Shown here: one piece after another, positions 43,925-50,939 of the stretch | How positions within the stretch are numbered: position 1 is the first letter of the stretch | Layout of the letters: every line of letters starts with the position of its first letter | DNA from: JAMXLO01 sp963819855 | GTDB taxonomy: Bacteria > Pseudomonadota > Alphaproteobacteria > Acetobacterales > Acetobacteraceae | DNA length: 64,000 nucleotides | Assembly (NCBI GenBank): GCA_963819855.1 | Contig: CAWFYC010000031.1 | Coordinates: 62,001-126,000, forward strand | Reading direction: 5' to 3' | Position numbers and translations under genes: made by a program | The notes under the pieces: generated by a model | Seen by the model: only the letters and a program-made list of their open reading frames with translations | Databases searched by the model: none | What the model was told of the DNA's origin: nothing

Positions 43925-44111
43925 GCGATGGTAACTTCGAGTAGTGCCTAAGAGTTCGCTCACAAGCAGCTGAATCACTGATGCGCCGAACATCGGAGCG
44001 GCGTGCGGTCGTACAATTTGTCCCGCACATTTGACCAGACCGCGAGCCCTGGGGCGAGCCTGTCCCCGCGTTTAGAGATGATGGTCCGTGGACATACAGA
44101 AGGAGGCCACC

Positions 44112-44432
44112 ATGCCGCGGGGAGACAAAGCGAAGTACACTGATAAGCAGGAGCGCAAGGCCGATCACATCGCGGAGAGCTACGCAGAGCGGGGTGTCTC
44201 GGAGAAAGAGGCGGAGCGCCGAGCCTGGGCGACGGTCAATAAGGATGACGGCGGCGGCAAGCGCGCCGGCGGATCCGGGCGTGGGAAGGTGACCGGGCAT
44301 CCGGCCGCACACAAGGGCGGTAAGAAGGGTGGCGCGGCCGCTGCGTCGCGACCGAAGGCAAGCCGCTCAGCGTCTGCCCGGAAGGCCGCTGCCACCCGCA
44401 AGCGCAACGCCGAACGTCACGCTCATGCGTAA
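44112..44432 (+). CDS. Small basic KGG-rich protein, 'plasmid stabilisation'-type
   Basis: A 106-residue protein. The N-terminal half MPRGDKAKYTDKQERKADHI and AESYAERGVSEKEAERRAWA matches small proteins often annotated as plasmid stabilisation proteins. The C-terminal half is rich in lysine, alanine and glycine (KGGKKGGAAAASRPKASRSA), like histone H1-type tails that bind DNA non-specifically. Ribosome-binding site AGGAGGCCACC supports the ATG at 44112. No partner toxin is seen. A nucleoid- or stress-related role is plausible but not shown. Confidence 0.7.
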   Translation: MPRGDKAKYTDKQERKADHIAESYAERGVSEKEAERRAWATVNKDDGGGKRAGGSGRGKVTGHPAAHKGGKKGGAAAASRPKASRSASARKAAATRKRNAERHAHA

Positions 44433-44471
44433 TGCGCGCGTGGCATCTTCCCCGGGAGGGCGGCCAACACG

Positions 44472-44912
44472 ATGAAGTCCAAATTGGTATTGGAAAAGGC
44501 CGGCGAACGCATCTTTGTGCTGGTGCTGGACAGCGGTGACGAAGCCGTCGCCGAGATCACAAAGTTCGCGAAAAGAGAAGGTTTGCGATTCGCCTCCTTG
44601 ACGGCGCTCGGCGCGTTCCAGAATGCGGTGGTCGGCTGGTTCGACATCGATGCGAAGGCCTATCATAAAATCCCCATCGAACAACAATGCGAGGCATTGA
44701 GCCTGATCGGTGACGTCGCGGAGAGCGATGAAGGACAGCCGAGCCTGCACGTCCATGCTGTACTCGGCCTCAGTAATGGATCGACCCGTGGCGGCCACCT
44801 GCTCGAAGCGATCGTGCGACCCACGTTGGAGGTAACCATTATCGAAACACCGGCGTTCTTGCGCAGGAAGCATCGTCCGGATCTAGGTATAGCGCTCATC
44901 GCGTTGGCCTAG
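44472..44912 (+). CDS. PPC/DUF296 domain protein
   Basis: A 146-residue single PPC (DUF296) domain. The hallmark is HVHAVLGLSNGSTRGGHLLE with the GGHL segment, preceded by FASLTALGAFQNAVVGWFD. In plants the domain accompanies AT-hook DNA-binding proteins; in bacteria it is a stand-alone trimer of unknown function, sometimes with metal bound at the HVHA histidines. It lies 39 bp after the basic protein on the same strand. Complete and intact. Confidence 0.85.
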   Translation: MKSKLVLEKAGERIFVLVLDSGDEAVAEITKFAKREGLRFASLTALGAFQNAVVGWFDIDAKAYHKIPIEQQCEALSLIGDVAESDEGQPSLHVHAVLGLSNGSTRGGHLLEAIVRPTLEVTIIETPAFLRRKHRPDLGIALIALA

Positions 44913-45120
44913 GACAGCAAAGTCGCAGTTGTCACGCGCCCCGGCCACGAAGTCGGCACGGTCGGTTGCTGCGCAGCCGCTCTCCTCACAGCCAATAGGT
45001 TCCTGCCGCCCGCCGACGCCGTCGCTTCCTCGATCATGCTCGCATCGCTGCGCGCTGCCTCGAACTGGCGTGAGGAATGACAGCTTGCTAAGACCGAGCA
45101 ACCATCTGAGGGCGCATTCC

Positions 45121-45507
45121 ATGCGAGCTTCGTATGTACGCTTGTTCGCGGACGCGTCGGGCGTTTCCCACTTCGAAGACCTGGAGGTCGAGATGGTTCC
45201 GGAATTTGCGGCACCTACCGCCGAGCCGCTTTATCACGCGCAGTTCATGGCGACCTCGAAATGCTCGTGGATCGGCGGGAGGTCCGATTGGAAGGGAGAT
45301 ATCCCGCACCCCGCCCCGTATCGTTTCCTGCTCGTCAATATTCGGGGAGAATTTCAGGTTACGGCGGGGGACGGCGCCGTTCGCGACGTGGTGCCCGGCA
45401 GCGTGATGCTGGTCGAGGACACCTGGGGCACCGGGCACTCAACTCGCAGCACGAGTGGTGACGAGGGTTTGTGCCTTTTTTTCGAGCTTCCAGACTCGAC
45501 AGGATAG
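45121..45507 (+). CDS. Cupin-like hypothetical protein
   Basis: A 128-residue protein with a single cupin-like beta-barrel: FLLVNIRGEFQVTAGDGAVR then DVVPGSVMLVEDTWGTGHST. The usual first cupin histidines are replaced, while the second motif keeps G(X)5-type spacing and a late His (GHST). Function unknown; similar single-domain proteins are common in soil Alphaproteobacteria. Start ATG at 45121 opens the conserved RASYVRLFADASGVSHFED region. A DUF1801 gene follows in the same direction 44 bp later. Confidence 0.6.
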   Translation: MRASYVRLFADASGVSHFEDLEVEMVPEFAAPTAEPLYHAQFMATSKCSWIGGRSDWKGDIPHPAPYRFLLVNIRGEFQVTAGDGAVRDVVPGSVMLVEDTWGTGHSTRSTSGDEGLCLFFELPDSTG

Positions 45508-45551
45508 AAGCCCTCTATAACCGGTTGGCAAAGCGAACGATCGGAGAGAAC

Positions 45552-45968
45552 ATGAAGCCGACAGGTCGTCCGGATGGCGAGGCAGCTGTAGCGAACATCA
45601 CCAAGCGGATTGAGGAGCTGGGAGATTGGCGAGGAGAGACCCTCGCTCATGTCCGTCGGCTCATTCACGATGCCGACCCCGACATCCAGGAGGAGTGGAA
45701 ATGGCGGGGAACCCCCGTCTGGTCGCATGACGGCATCGTCTGCACAGGGGAATCGTACCGGCAGGTCGTGAAGCTCACCTTCGCTCGCGGCGCCTCCATC
45801 GCGGACCCGAACAAGCTGTTCAATTCCAGCCTGGAAGGGAACACGCGGCGTGCGATCGACCTCCACGAAGGGGAGAAGATCGACCAGGCTGCCTTCAGGC
45901 AACTGATCCGCGCCGCGGTGGCGGCCAACTCCGCAGCGCGCGCAAAACGGGTGGCCAAGAACAAGTAA
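45552..45968 (+). CDS. DUF1801 family protein
   Basis: A 138-residue DUF1801 domain protein. The segments DIQEEWKWRGTPVWSHDGIV, GESYRQVVKLTFARGASIAD and LFNSSLEGNTRRAIDLHEGE are typical of this small fold, which resembles the YdhG-type domain. The activity is not known. The ATG at 45552 follows GGAGAGAAC. It is co-directional with the cupin-like gene and the ribosomal protein gene. Confidence 0.78.
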   Translation: MKPTGRPDGEAAVANITKRIEELGDWRGETLAHVRRLIHDADPDIQEEWKWRGTPVWSHDGIVCTGESYRQVVKLTFARGASIADPNKLFNSSLEGNTRRAIDLHEGEKIDQAAFRQLIRAAVAANSAARAKRVAKNK

Positions 45969-46069
45969 GGCGGACCCTTAGAGGCATGACGTGCCCGGCA
46001 TGGTTCCGGCTTGACGCCCACCATCCTGCCCGCCATAACCCGCCGCTTCCGATCGGATCGAGGTCCTCC

Positions 46070-46375
46070 ATGTCTCGCCGCTGCCAGATCACCGGCAAGG
46101 GCGTGCTGACCGGCAACAACGTCAGCCACGCCAACAACCACACCCGCCGTCGCTTCCTGCCCAATCTCCAGGAAGCCTCGCTGCTGTCCGATGTCCTCGG
46201 CATAGCGGTGCACATGAGGCTGTCCACCCGGGCGATCCGCACCATCGAGCAGAAGGGCGGCATCGACGCCTATCTTCTCGCCACGCCCCCTAGCCGCCTG
46301 TCGGTCGATGCCAAGGCCCTGAAGCGCCGGCTGCTGCGCGCCCAGGCGAAGCGGACGGCCAGCCAGGCCGCCTGA
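46070..46375 (+). CDS. rpmB: 50S ribosomal protein L28
   Basis: A 101-residue L28, including MSRRCQITGKGVLTGNNVSH with the conserved NNVSHANN, the RRFLPNLQEAS segment and VHMRLSTRAIRTIEQKGGID. It binds the large ribosomal subunit. The length and C-terminal extension fit alphaproteobacterial L28. The stop is immediately followed, with overlap of the frame, by sequence encoding the start of PrmC. In most genomes of this group L28 is in its own unit, so the adjacency to prmC may reflect rearrangement. Confidence 0.95.
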   Translation: MSRRCQITGKGVLTGNNVSHANNHTRRRFLPNLQEASLLSDVLGIAVHMRLSTRAIRTIEQKGGIDAYLLATPPSRLSVDAKALKRRLLRAQAKRTASQAA

Positions 46376-46446
46376 GCCACACGGTTCGAGCCGCGATCCG
46401 CCTCGCCGCCGACCGGCTGCGGCGGGCGGGGATCGACGATCCCCGG

Positions 46447-47217
46447 TTGGAGGCACGGCTGCTGTTGGCCCATGCCTGCGGCGTCACGCCGGCGGTGCTG
46501 CTGCGAGATCCCGCGGCACCGGTGGATACTGCCAGGTTTGAACCACTGGTCGCCCGGCGCGAGGCACGCGAGCCGCTGGCGCTGATCCTTGGCCACCGCG
46601 AGTTCTGGAGCCTGGAGTTCGCAGTCTCGGTCGCCACGCTGATCCCGCGCCCGGAGTCGGAGACGCTGATCGAGGCGGCTGTCGCCGCTTTTGCCGGCCG
46701 CGGGCCACCGCGTCGCGTGCTGGACCTCGGCACGGGGACTGGCTGCCTGTTGCTGGCGGCACTGTCGGAATTCCCCGCCGCGTTCGGCGTCGGCGTTGAC
46801 CGCTCGGCCGAGACCGCCGCGATGGCCGCACGCAACGCCGTCGCGCTGCATCTGGCGGATCGGGCGCACTTCGTGTGTGGCGACTGGGCCGATGCACTGG
46901 ACACCCGGTTCGACCTCGTCCTGTGCAACCCGCCGTATATCCGGACCGAGGACCTCGCCGGCCTGATGCCCGAGGTGGTGCGTTACGAGCCGTGCGCTGC
47001 GCTGGACGGCGGCGCGGACGGATTCGCGGCGTGGCGACGGCTGCTTCCCGCGCTTCCCCGGCTTTTGAACCCAGCGGGCGTCGCGGTGCTGGAACTCGGC
47101 GCCGGGCAGGTGGAAACGGCCGTCCGGCTGGCCCGGCAGGCTGGCTTTACTGCCGAATCGCGGCCCGACCTGGCGGGAATTCCGCGTGCCCTGGTGCTCC
47201 GGGCGGCGCTGTCGTGA
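46447..47217 (+). CDS. prmC: Peptide chain release factor N5-glutamine methyltransferase PrmC (start uncertain)
   Basis: The clear part is a 256-residue class I methyltransferase: GHREFWSLEFAVSVATLIPR then PESETLIEA, motif I RVLDLGTGTGCLLLAALSEF, and the diagnostic LVLCNPPYIRTEDLAGLMPE with NPPY. It methylates the GGQ glutamine of release factors. The start is unsettled: TTG at 46447 is the first standard codon, but the same frame upstream encodes TVRAAIRLAADRLRRAGIDD, part of the normal N-terminal helical domain, back to CTG at 46372 next to the L28 stop. Either CTG is used or the 5' end is damaged. prfA, its usual upstream gene, is absent. DUF4167 follows as expected. Confidence 0.85.
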   Translation: MEARLLLAHACGVTPAVLLRDPAAPVDTARFEPLVARREAREPLALILGHREFWSLEFAVSVATLIPRPESETLIEAAVAAFAGRGPPRRVLDLGTGTGCLLLAALSEFPAAFGVGVDRSAETAAMAARNAVALHLADRAHFVCGDWADALDTRFDLVLCNPPYIRTEDLAGLMPEVVRYEPCAALDGGADGFAAWRRLLPALPRLLNPAGVAVLELGAGQVETAVRLARQAGFTAESRPDLAGIPRALVLRAALS

Positions 47218-47443
47218 AAAAACCGTTTGGCAGAACTGGATAGGCAGTCTAGCTTCTACCCTGGCAGGGCGAGCCGCGCAGTGGCTTGCCCCAGGCACCT
47301 TGGCCGTTGGTCGAGGTACTCGCCGGAACCAGTGCCGATGGATTGAGGCCAGGCCGAGGGGGCATCACCCGGGACGCCTGCGGGGTGTCCCGCGAGTCCC
47401 AGCAACCTCCGGCCCGCAACCGAGAAGGCTCGACAGCATCAAT

Positions 47444-47923
47444 ATGAACATGAAACGCATGCGTGGACGCGGCCACCGACCGGGTGGCGGCGGAGGTGGC
47501 GGCGGTGGGCTGCGGCATCACGGCGGAGGCGGCGGCAGTGGCGGCATTCCGCTCAACCGCAACCACGTGTTCGACAGCAACGGCCCGGATCTGCGGATCC
47601 GCGGGACGTCGCAGCAGTTGTTCGAGAAATACCTCCAGCTTGGCCGGGACGCGACCGGTGGCGGTGATCGGGTGATGGCAGAGAGCTACTTCCAGCACGC
47701 CGAACACTATTTCCGCATCCTGAACGCGATGAACCAGGCGGCGCAGCAGGGCCAGCAAAACGGCCAGCAGCAGCAAGGCGGCCCACGTCGGCCATATGGC
47801 AACGAGGAAGGCGCCCAGCCGTCGGAGGAGGGCGGCGAGGAAGCCGAGGTGCGCGCGCCGGGCATGGGCGATCAGCCGGAGGCGCGCGAAATCCCGATCG
47901 CGGCGGCACCGCCGGAAGCCTGA
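47444..47923 (+). CDS. DUF4167 RNA-binding-type protein
   Basis: A 159-residue protein. An N-terminal RGG/G-rich segment (MNMKRMRGRGHRPGGGGGGG) is followed by the conserved core HVFDSNGPDLRIRGTSQQLF and LQLGRDATGGGDRVMAESYF, with QHAEHYFRILNAM, then a Gln-rich and acidic tail. This is the DUF4167 family, conserved in Alphaproteobacteria downstream of prfA-prmC. Function is not established; the RGG segment suggests RNA contact. It ends in a palindrome shared with convergent dinB. Confidence 0.85.
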   Translation: MNMKRMRGRGHRPGGGGGGGGGLRHHGGGGGSGGIPLNRNHVFDSNGPDLRIRGTSQQLFEKYLQLGRDATGGGDRVMAESYFQHAEHYFRILNAMNQAAQQGQQNGQQQQGGPRRPYGNEEGAQPSEEGGEEAEVRAPGMGDQPEAREIPIAAAPPEA

Positions 47924-47926
47924 TCA

Positions 47927-47969
47927 GGGCCGGGGCCAGCCCCGGATCAAGTCCGGGGCCAGCCCCTGC
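47927..47969. terminator. Shared hairpin between DUF4167 and dinB
   Basis: The core 47939-47959 is an 8-bp perfect hairpin (GCCCCGGA pairing with TCCGGGGC, TCAAG loop), nested in a direct repeat of GGGGCCAGCCCC. It lies 3 bp after the DUF4167 stop region, and its loop contains the dinB stop codon on the other strand. No T-run follows, so termination may need Rho; the motif is similar to alphaproteobacterial interspersed palindromes. Confidence 0.55.
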
Positions 47970-49275
47970 CACGGCTGATCGCGGCATTGCCGAAGCGCTG
48001 GCGCAGCGCGTCTATTGCCGCCTGGGTGGCGGCGCGGCGCGGCGTCTCGGTGTCGGCTAGGTCGCCGTGATCAGCTTCGGCCAATGGCAACAACGGGTTC
48101 GCGCCTATGCCGATCAGGCGGAACGCGGTCCCGGTTGCCTCCCGCATCAGCAGCGCGCTGGCGGCGTCGAACAGCCGGTCGGGCAGCACGGTCGGGCCGG
48201 CAAGGCGCGCGGCCCGGGTGCGGATGGCGAAATCCGTGGTCTTCAGCTTCAGCACCACGCCGCCGGCAGCGAGTTCGTTCTCCCGCAGCCGTCGCGCCAG
48301 CTTTTCGCTCAGTCGCCAGAGCTGGCGTTGCAGGTCGGCCAGTCGGGTCAGGTCGGTATCGAACGTGGTCTCGGCGCTGATCGACTTGGTCTCGCGTCCC
48401 GGATCGACCCTGCGCACATCCTCGCCGCGGGCGCGCGCGGCCAGCGATGGGCCATCGTCGCCCAGCCGCCGCCGCGCCTCGCGATCGCTCAGCACCTGGA
48501 GATGGCCGAGCAGGGTAATGCCTTGGGCGGCGAGCCGGCGGGCCAGCGTGGGGCCGATGCCAGGCAGCAGGCGGACCGGCTCGGGTGCCAGCAGCGATGC
48601 GGCCTCCCTGGCGCCGATCACCGCGAAGCCGCGCGGCTTGTCGCGGCCGGCCGCGATCTTTGCCAGCAGCCGATTGGCGGCAAGGCCGATCGACACGGTC
48701 ACGCCGACGTTCGCTTCCACGTCGCGTGCGAAGCGGGCAAGCACGACGGCCGGCGGCGCGGCATGCAGCGCCTCGGTGCCGGCAAGATCGAGCACCGCCT
48801 CGTCGATCGATAGCGGCTGCAGCAATGGCGTCAGCTGCGCCATCATGGCGCGGATCTGCCGTCCGACCGCGACGTATTTGGCGAAGTCGGGGCGGATCAC
48901 CACGGCGTCGGGGCAGGCCTTCAACGCCTTGAACATCGGCATGGCGCTGCGCACGCCGTAGATGCGCGCGACGTAGCAGGCGGCGGTGACCACGCCGCGC
49001 ACCCCGCCACCGACGATGACCGGTCTGGCCGCCAGCTCCGGGCGGTCGCGCTTTTCGACGCTGGCGTAGAACGCGTCGCAGTCGATGTGAGCAATGGTCA
49101 GCGAGTACAGTTCGGGATGGCTGAGGATGCGGGCGCCGTCGCACTCTCCGCATGTCGTCCCCGCGGAAGTGGGGACCCAGGCCAGTATATCAGGTGCCGC
49201 TGCCCCTGGGTCCCCGCTGTCGCGCGGATGACGATCGCTTATCGTTGCCAGACAGTCGCGGCAGAAGGCGGGCAC
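47947..49275 (-). CDS. dinB: DNA polymerase IV (Y-family), with an in-frame palindromic insert
   Basis: A 442-residue Y-family polymerase. Catalytic carboxylates lie in IAHIDCDAFYASVEKRD and PLSIDEAVLDLAG; LLPGIGPTLARRLAAQGI is the helix-hairpin-helix. Close homologues begin with a two-CxxC zinc-type leader; here CRDC and CGEC are present, but separated by about 25 residues, RDSGDPGAAAPDILAWVPTS plus AGTT, encoded by a palindromic repeat (49154-49233) inserted in frame. It makes mutagenic lesion bypass. GTG start at 49275, four bases after the ROK kinase stop, so the two are in one operon. The core of the polymerase is intact. Confidence 0.9.
   Translation of the reverse strand: MPAFCRDCLATISDRHPRDSGDPGAAAPDILAWVPTSAGTTCGECDGARILSHPELYSLTIAHIDCDAFYASVEKRDRPELAARPVIVGGGVRGVVTAACYVARIYGVRSAMPMFKALKACPDAVVIRPDFAKYVAVGRQIRAMMAQLTPLLQPLSIDEAVLDLAGTEALHAAPPAVVLARFARDVEANVGVTVSIGLAANRLLAKIAAGRDKPRGFAVIGAREAASLLAPEPVRLLPGIGPTLARRLAAQGITLLGHLQVLSDREARRRLGDDGPSLAARARGEDVRRVDPGRETKSISAETTFDTDLTRLADLQRQLWRLSEKLARRLRENELAAGGVVLKLKTTDFAIRTRAARLAGPTVLPDRLFDAASALLMREATGTAFRLIGIGANPLLPLAEADHGDLADTETPRRAATQAAIDALRQRFGNAAISRGRGWPRT
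49154..49233. repeat. Palindromic repeat inserted in frame inside dinB
   Basis: An 80-bp imperfect palindrome. One arm reads CGTCATCCGCGCGACAGCGG then GGACCCAGG (minus strand, 49233 inward), the other CCTGGGTCCCC to GACGAC. In the dinB frame it encodes HPRDSGDPGAAAPDILAWVP followed by TSAGTT, the familiar peptide pattern of alphaproteobacterial interspersed palindromes (RDSGDPG...WVPTSAGTT). The length keeps the reading frame. Confidence 0.82.
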
Positions 49276-49279
49276 CGCG

Positions 49280-50179
49280 TCACCCGGTGGGCCACAGCCA
49301 GGCTGCGCCGCGCACGCCGGACGAATCGCCGTGCTTGTTGCGCACGATCGGTGTCTGCACGAAGTCGCTGAACACGTAGCGGGTGACCAGCGGCGGCAGC
49401 GCGCCGTAGAGGTGGTCCATGTTGGACAGCCCGCCCCCCAGCACGATCACATCGGGATCGAGCAGGTTGATCACGTGGGCCAGCCCGCGCGCCAGCCGGT
49501 CGGCGTGGCGATCCAGCGCCGCCCGCGCACGCGCCTCGCCGGCTGTGGCACGGGCAGGGATGCCGGAGGCGTCATGCGCCCCCTCGCCGTCGCAGTCGCG
49601 CGCCAGCGAGGGGCCGGCGACCCAGGTCTCCAGGCAGCCCAAATGGCCACACCAGCACTTACGGCCCGGTAGTTCGTCGGGTTGCGGCCAGGGCAACGGG
49701 TTGTGGCCCCATTCGCCGGTGACGTGGTTGCGCCCGCGCAGCACCTTGCCGTCGATCACCACGCCGCCGCCGCAGCCGGTGCCGAGGATGACACCGAACA
49801 CCACGCCATGGCCGGCGCCGGCTCCGTCGCTCGCTTCCGACAGGGCGAAGCAGTTGGCGTCGTTCTCCACCCGTACCTCGCGGCCGAGCAGCGCGCTGAT
49901 GTCGCGATCGAAGGTATGGCTGTTCAGTGCGATCGAGTTGGCGTTCTTCACCAGCCCGGTGGCAGGGCTGATCACGCCGGGGATACCGATGCCGACGGTC
50001 GCGGTGACGCCGAGTTGCGCCTCGGCGTCACGCACCAGGCCGGCGATGCCATCGAGCGAGGCCTGGTAGCCGTGTGGCGTATCGATCCGGTGGCGGTGGC
50101 GTTCGCTGCCGTCGGCAGCGAGGACCGCGATCTCGATCTTGGTGCCGCCCAGGTCGATGCCGATGCGGTGCTGGGTCAT
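49280..50179 (-). CDS. ROK family sugar kinase (fructokinase/glucokinase-like)
   Basis: A 299-residue ROK protein. The phosphate-1 loop IGIDLGGTKIEIAVLAADGS is followed by VENDANCFALSEASDGAGAG, GVILGTGCGGGVVIDGKVLR, the zinc/sugar motif ITCGHxGC as KCWCGHLGCLETWVAGPSLA, and HVINLLDPDVIVLGGGLSNM. It phosphorylates a hexose or amino sugar with ATP. ATG at 50179 precedes the conserved start. It is upstream of dinB by four bases on the same strand; the pairing with a polymerase is unusual. Most similar in pattern to NagK/fructokinase of the family. Confidence 0.9.
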   Translation of the reverse strand: MTQHRIGIDLGGTKIEIAVLAADGSERHRHRIDTPHGYQASLDGIAGLVRDAEAQLGVTATVGIGIPGVISPATGLVKNANSIALNSHTFDRDISALLGREVRVENDANCFALSEASDGAGAGHGVVFGVILGTGCGGGVVIDGKVLRGRNHVTGEWGHNPLPWPQPDELPGRKCWCGHLGCLETWVAGPSLARDCDGEGAHDASGIPARATAGEARARAALDRHADRLARGLAHVINLLDPDVIVLGGGLSNMDHLYGALPPLVTRYVFSDFVQTPIVRNKHGDSSGVRGAAWLWPTG

Positions 50180-50452
50180 GAGAGTTGGGTCTCCATGCGG
50201 CGACTGCGCGAACGCTAGCACGTGGGTCACCGGCTGCCGATGGCCACCTCAGCCTTCACTCGTCCCGACCGGACTTGACCCTGCGCGATGCACTGTGCCG
50301 TAATATCAAGCCGTGCATAACGCCATGTCGTTCGATGGGACAGCACAATGACCGAGCCGTGCTTCCGGTCGCTCGATGCCGTGCACGGCGTCGGTCGAAC
50401 GGGGAAGTAGAGCATTCTCGGCCTGATCGGAAATGATGCGATCACCTGGCTC

Positions 50453-50534
50453 GATGGGTTTCGCTGCGCTCTACCCATCCTACGAGTTGACGAGTAAGGG
50501 TCGCAGTAGGATGGGTAGAGCGCAGCGAAACCCG
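50453..50534. repeat. Inverted pair of REP-like repeats
   Basis: Two copies of the element also found at 34177. The first, 50453-50485, starts GATGGGTTTCGCTGCGCTCT. The second, 50506-50534, is the reverse complement. They are separated by 20 bp, giving a large stem. The 345-bp space between the kinase start and the next gene holds nothing else that I can support. Confidence 0.8.
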
Positions 50535-50576
50535 TCGCCTCGTCGCAATTCCACTTTGCGCTCCACTCTGCACAAC

Positions 50577-50939
50577 TCAGTGTACCGACCGCGGCGTCGT
50601 CTCGTGCGGCCCGCCATACGTGGCGACCGTGGCCATGCCCTGCGCCTGCCAAGGCTTGATGCTGAAGGAAACCGTCAACCCCTCCGACGTGCACAGCGTC
50701 AGGATCATGCCCTGGCCGTCTTCGGCAAGCGCCATGTTCCACGAGCCAAGCGAATGCGCCGTTCCGGTCGCTACCTGCCGCGGCATCGCCGCCAGCATCG
50801 CGCCGAGGCAATTCGTCGGCAGCGAGACCGAAACAGGCTGCCCTCCCGCATCGCGAATCAACAGGAGCAGTCGCGAGCCATCCTGCGTCAGCCGAACATC
50901 GTGCAGCTCGGCCGCGTCGATGCGACTACGATCCGTCAT
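50577..50939 (-). CDS. Hypothetical protein coupled to aldehyde dehydrogenase
   Basis: A 120-residue protein, opening MTDRSRIDAAELHDVRLTQD and rich in beta strands (GSRLLLLIRDAGGQPVSVSL; GMILTLCTSEGLTVSFSIKP). No family is recognised. The ATG at 50939 overlaps the stop of the aldehyde dehydrogenase by four bases, so the two are translated as a unit. A function in the same step or in regulation of it is inference. Confidence 0.6.
   Translation of the reverse strand: MTDRSRIDAAELHDVRLTQDGSRLLLLIRDAGGQPVSVSLPTNCLGAMLAAMPRQVATGTAHSLGSWNMALAEDGQGMILTLCTSEGLTVSFSIKPWQAQGMATVATYGGPHETTPRSVH

Noticed and set aside
44112..44432. A toxin-antitoxin pair around the 'plasmid stabilisation' type protein
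   Set aside because: Neither neighbour resembles a toxin or antitoxin, and the protein looks like a basic DNA-binding tail protein.
49276..49330. A LexA box for dinB
   Set aside because: No GTTC-N7-GTTC was seen close upstream of dinB; it is probably transcribed with the ROK kinase gene.
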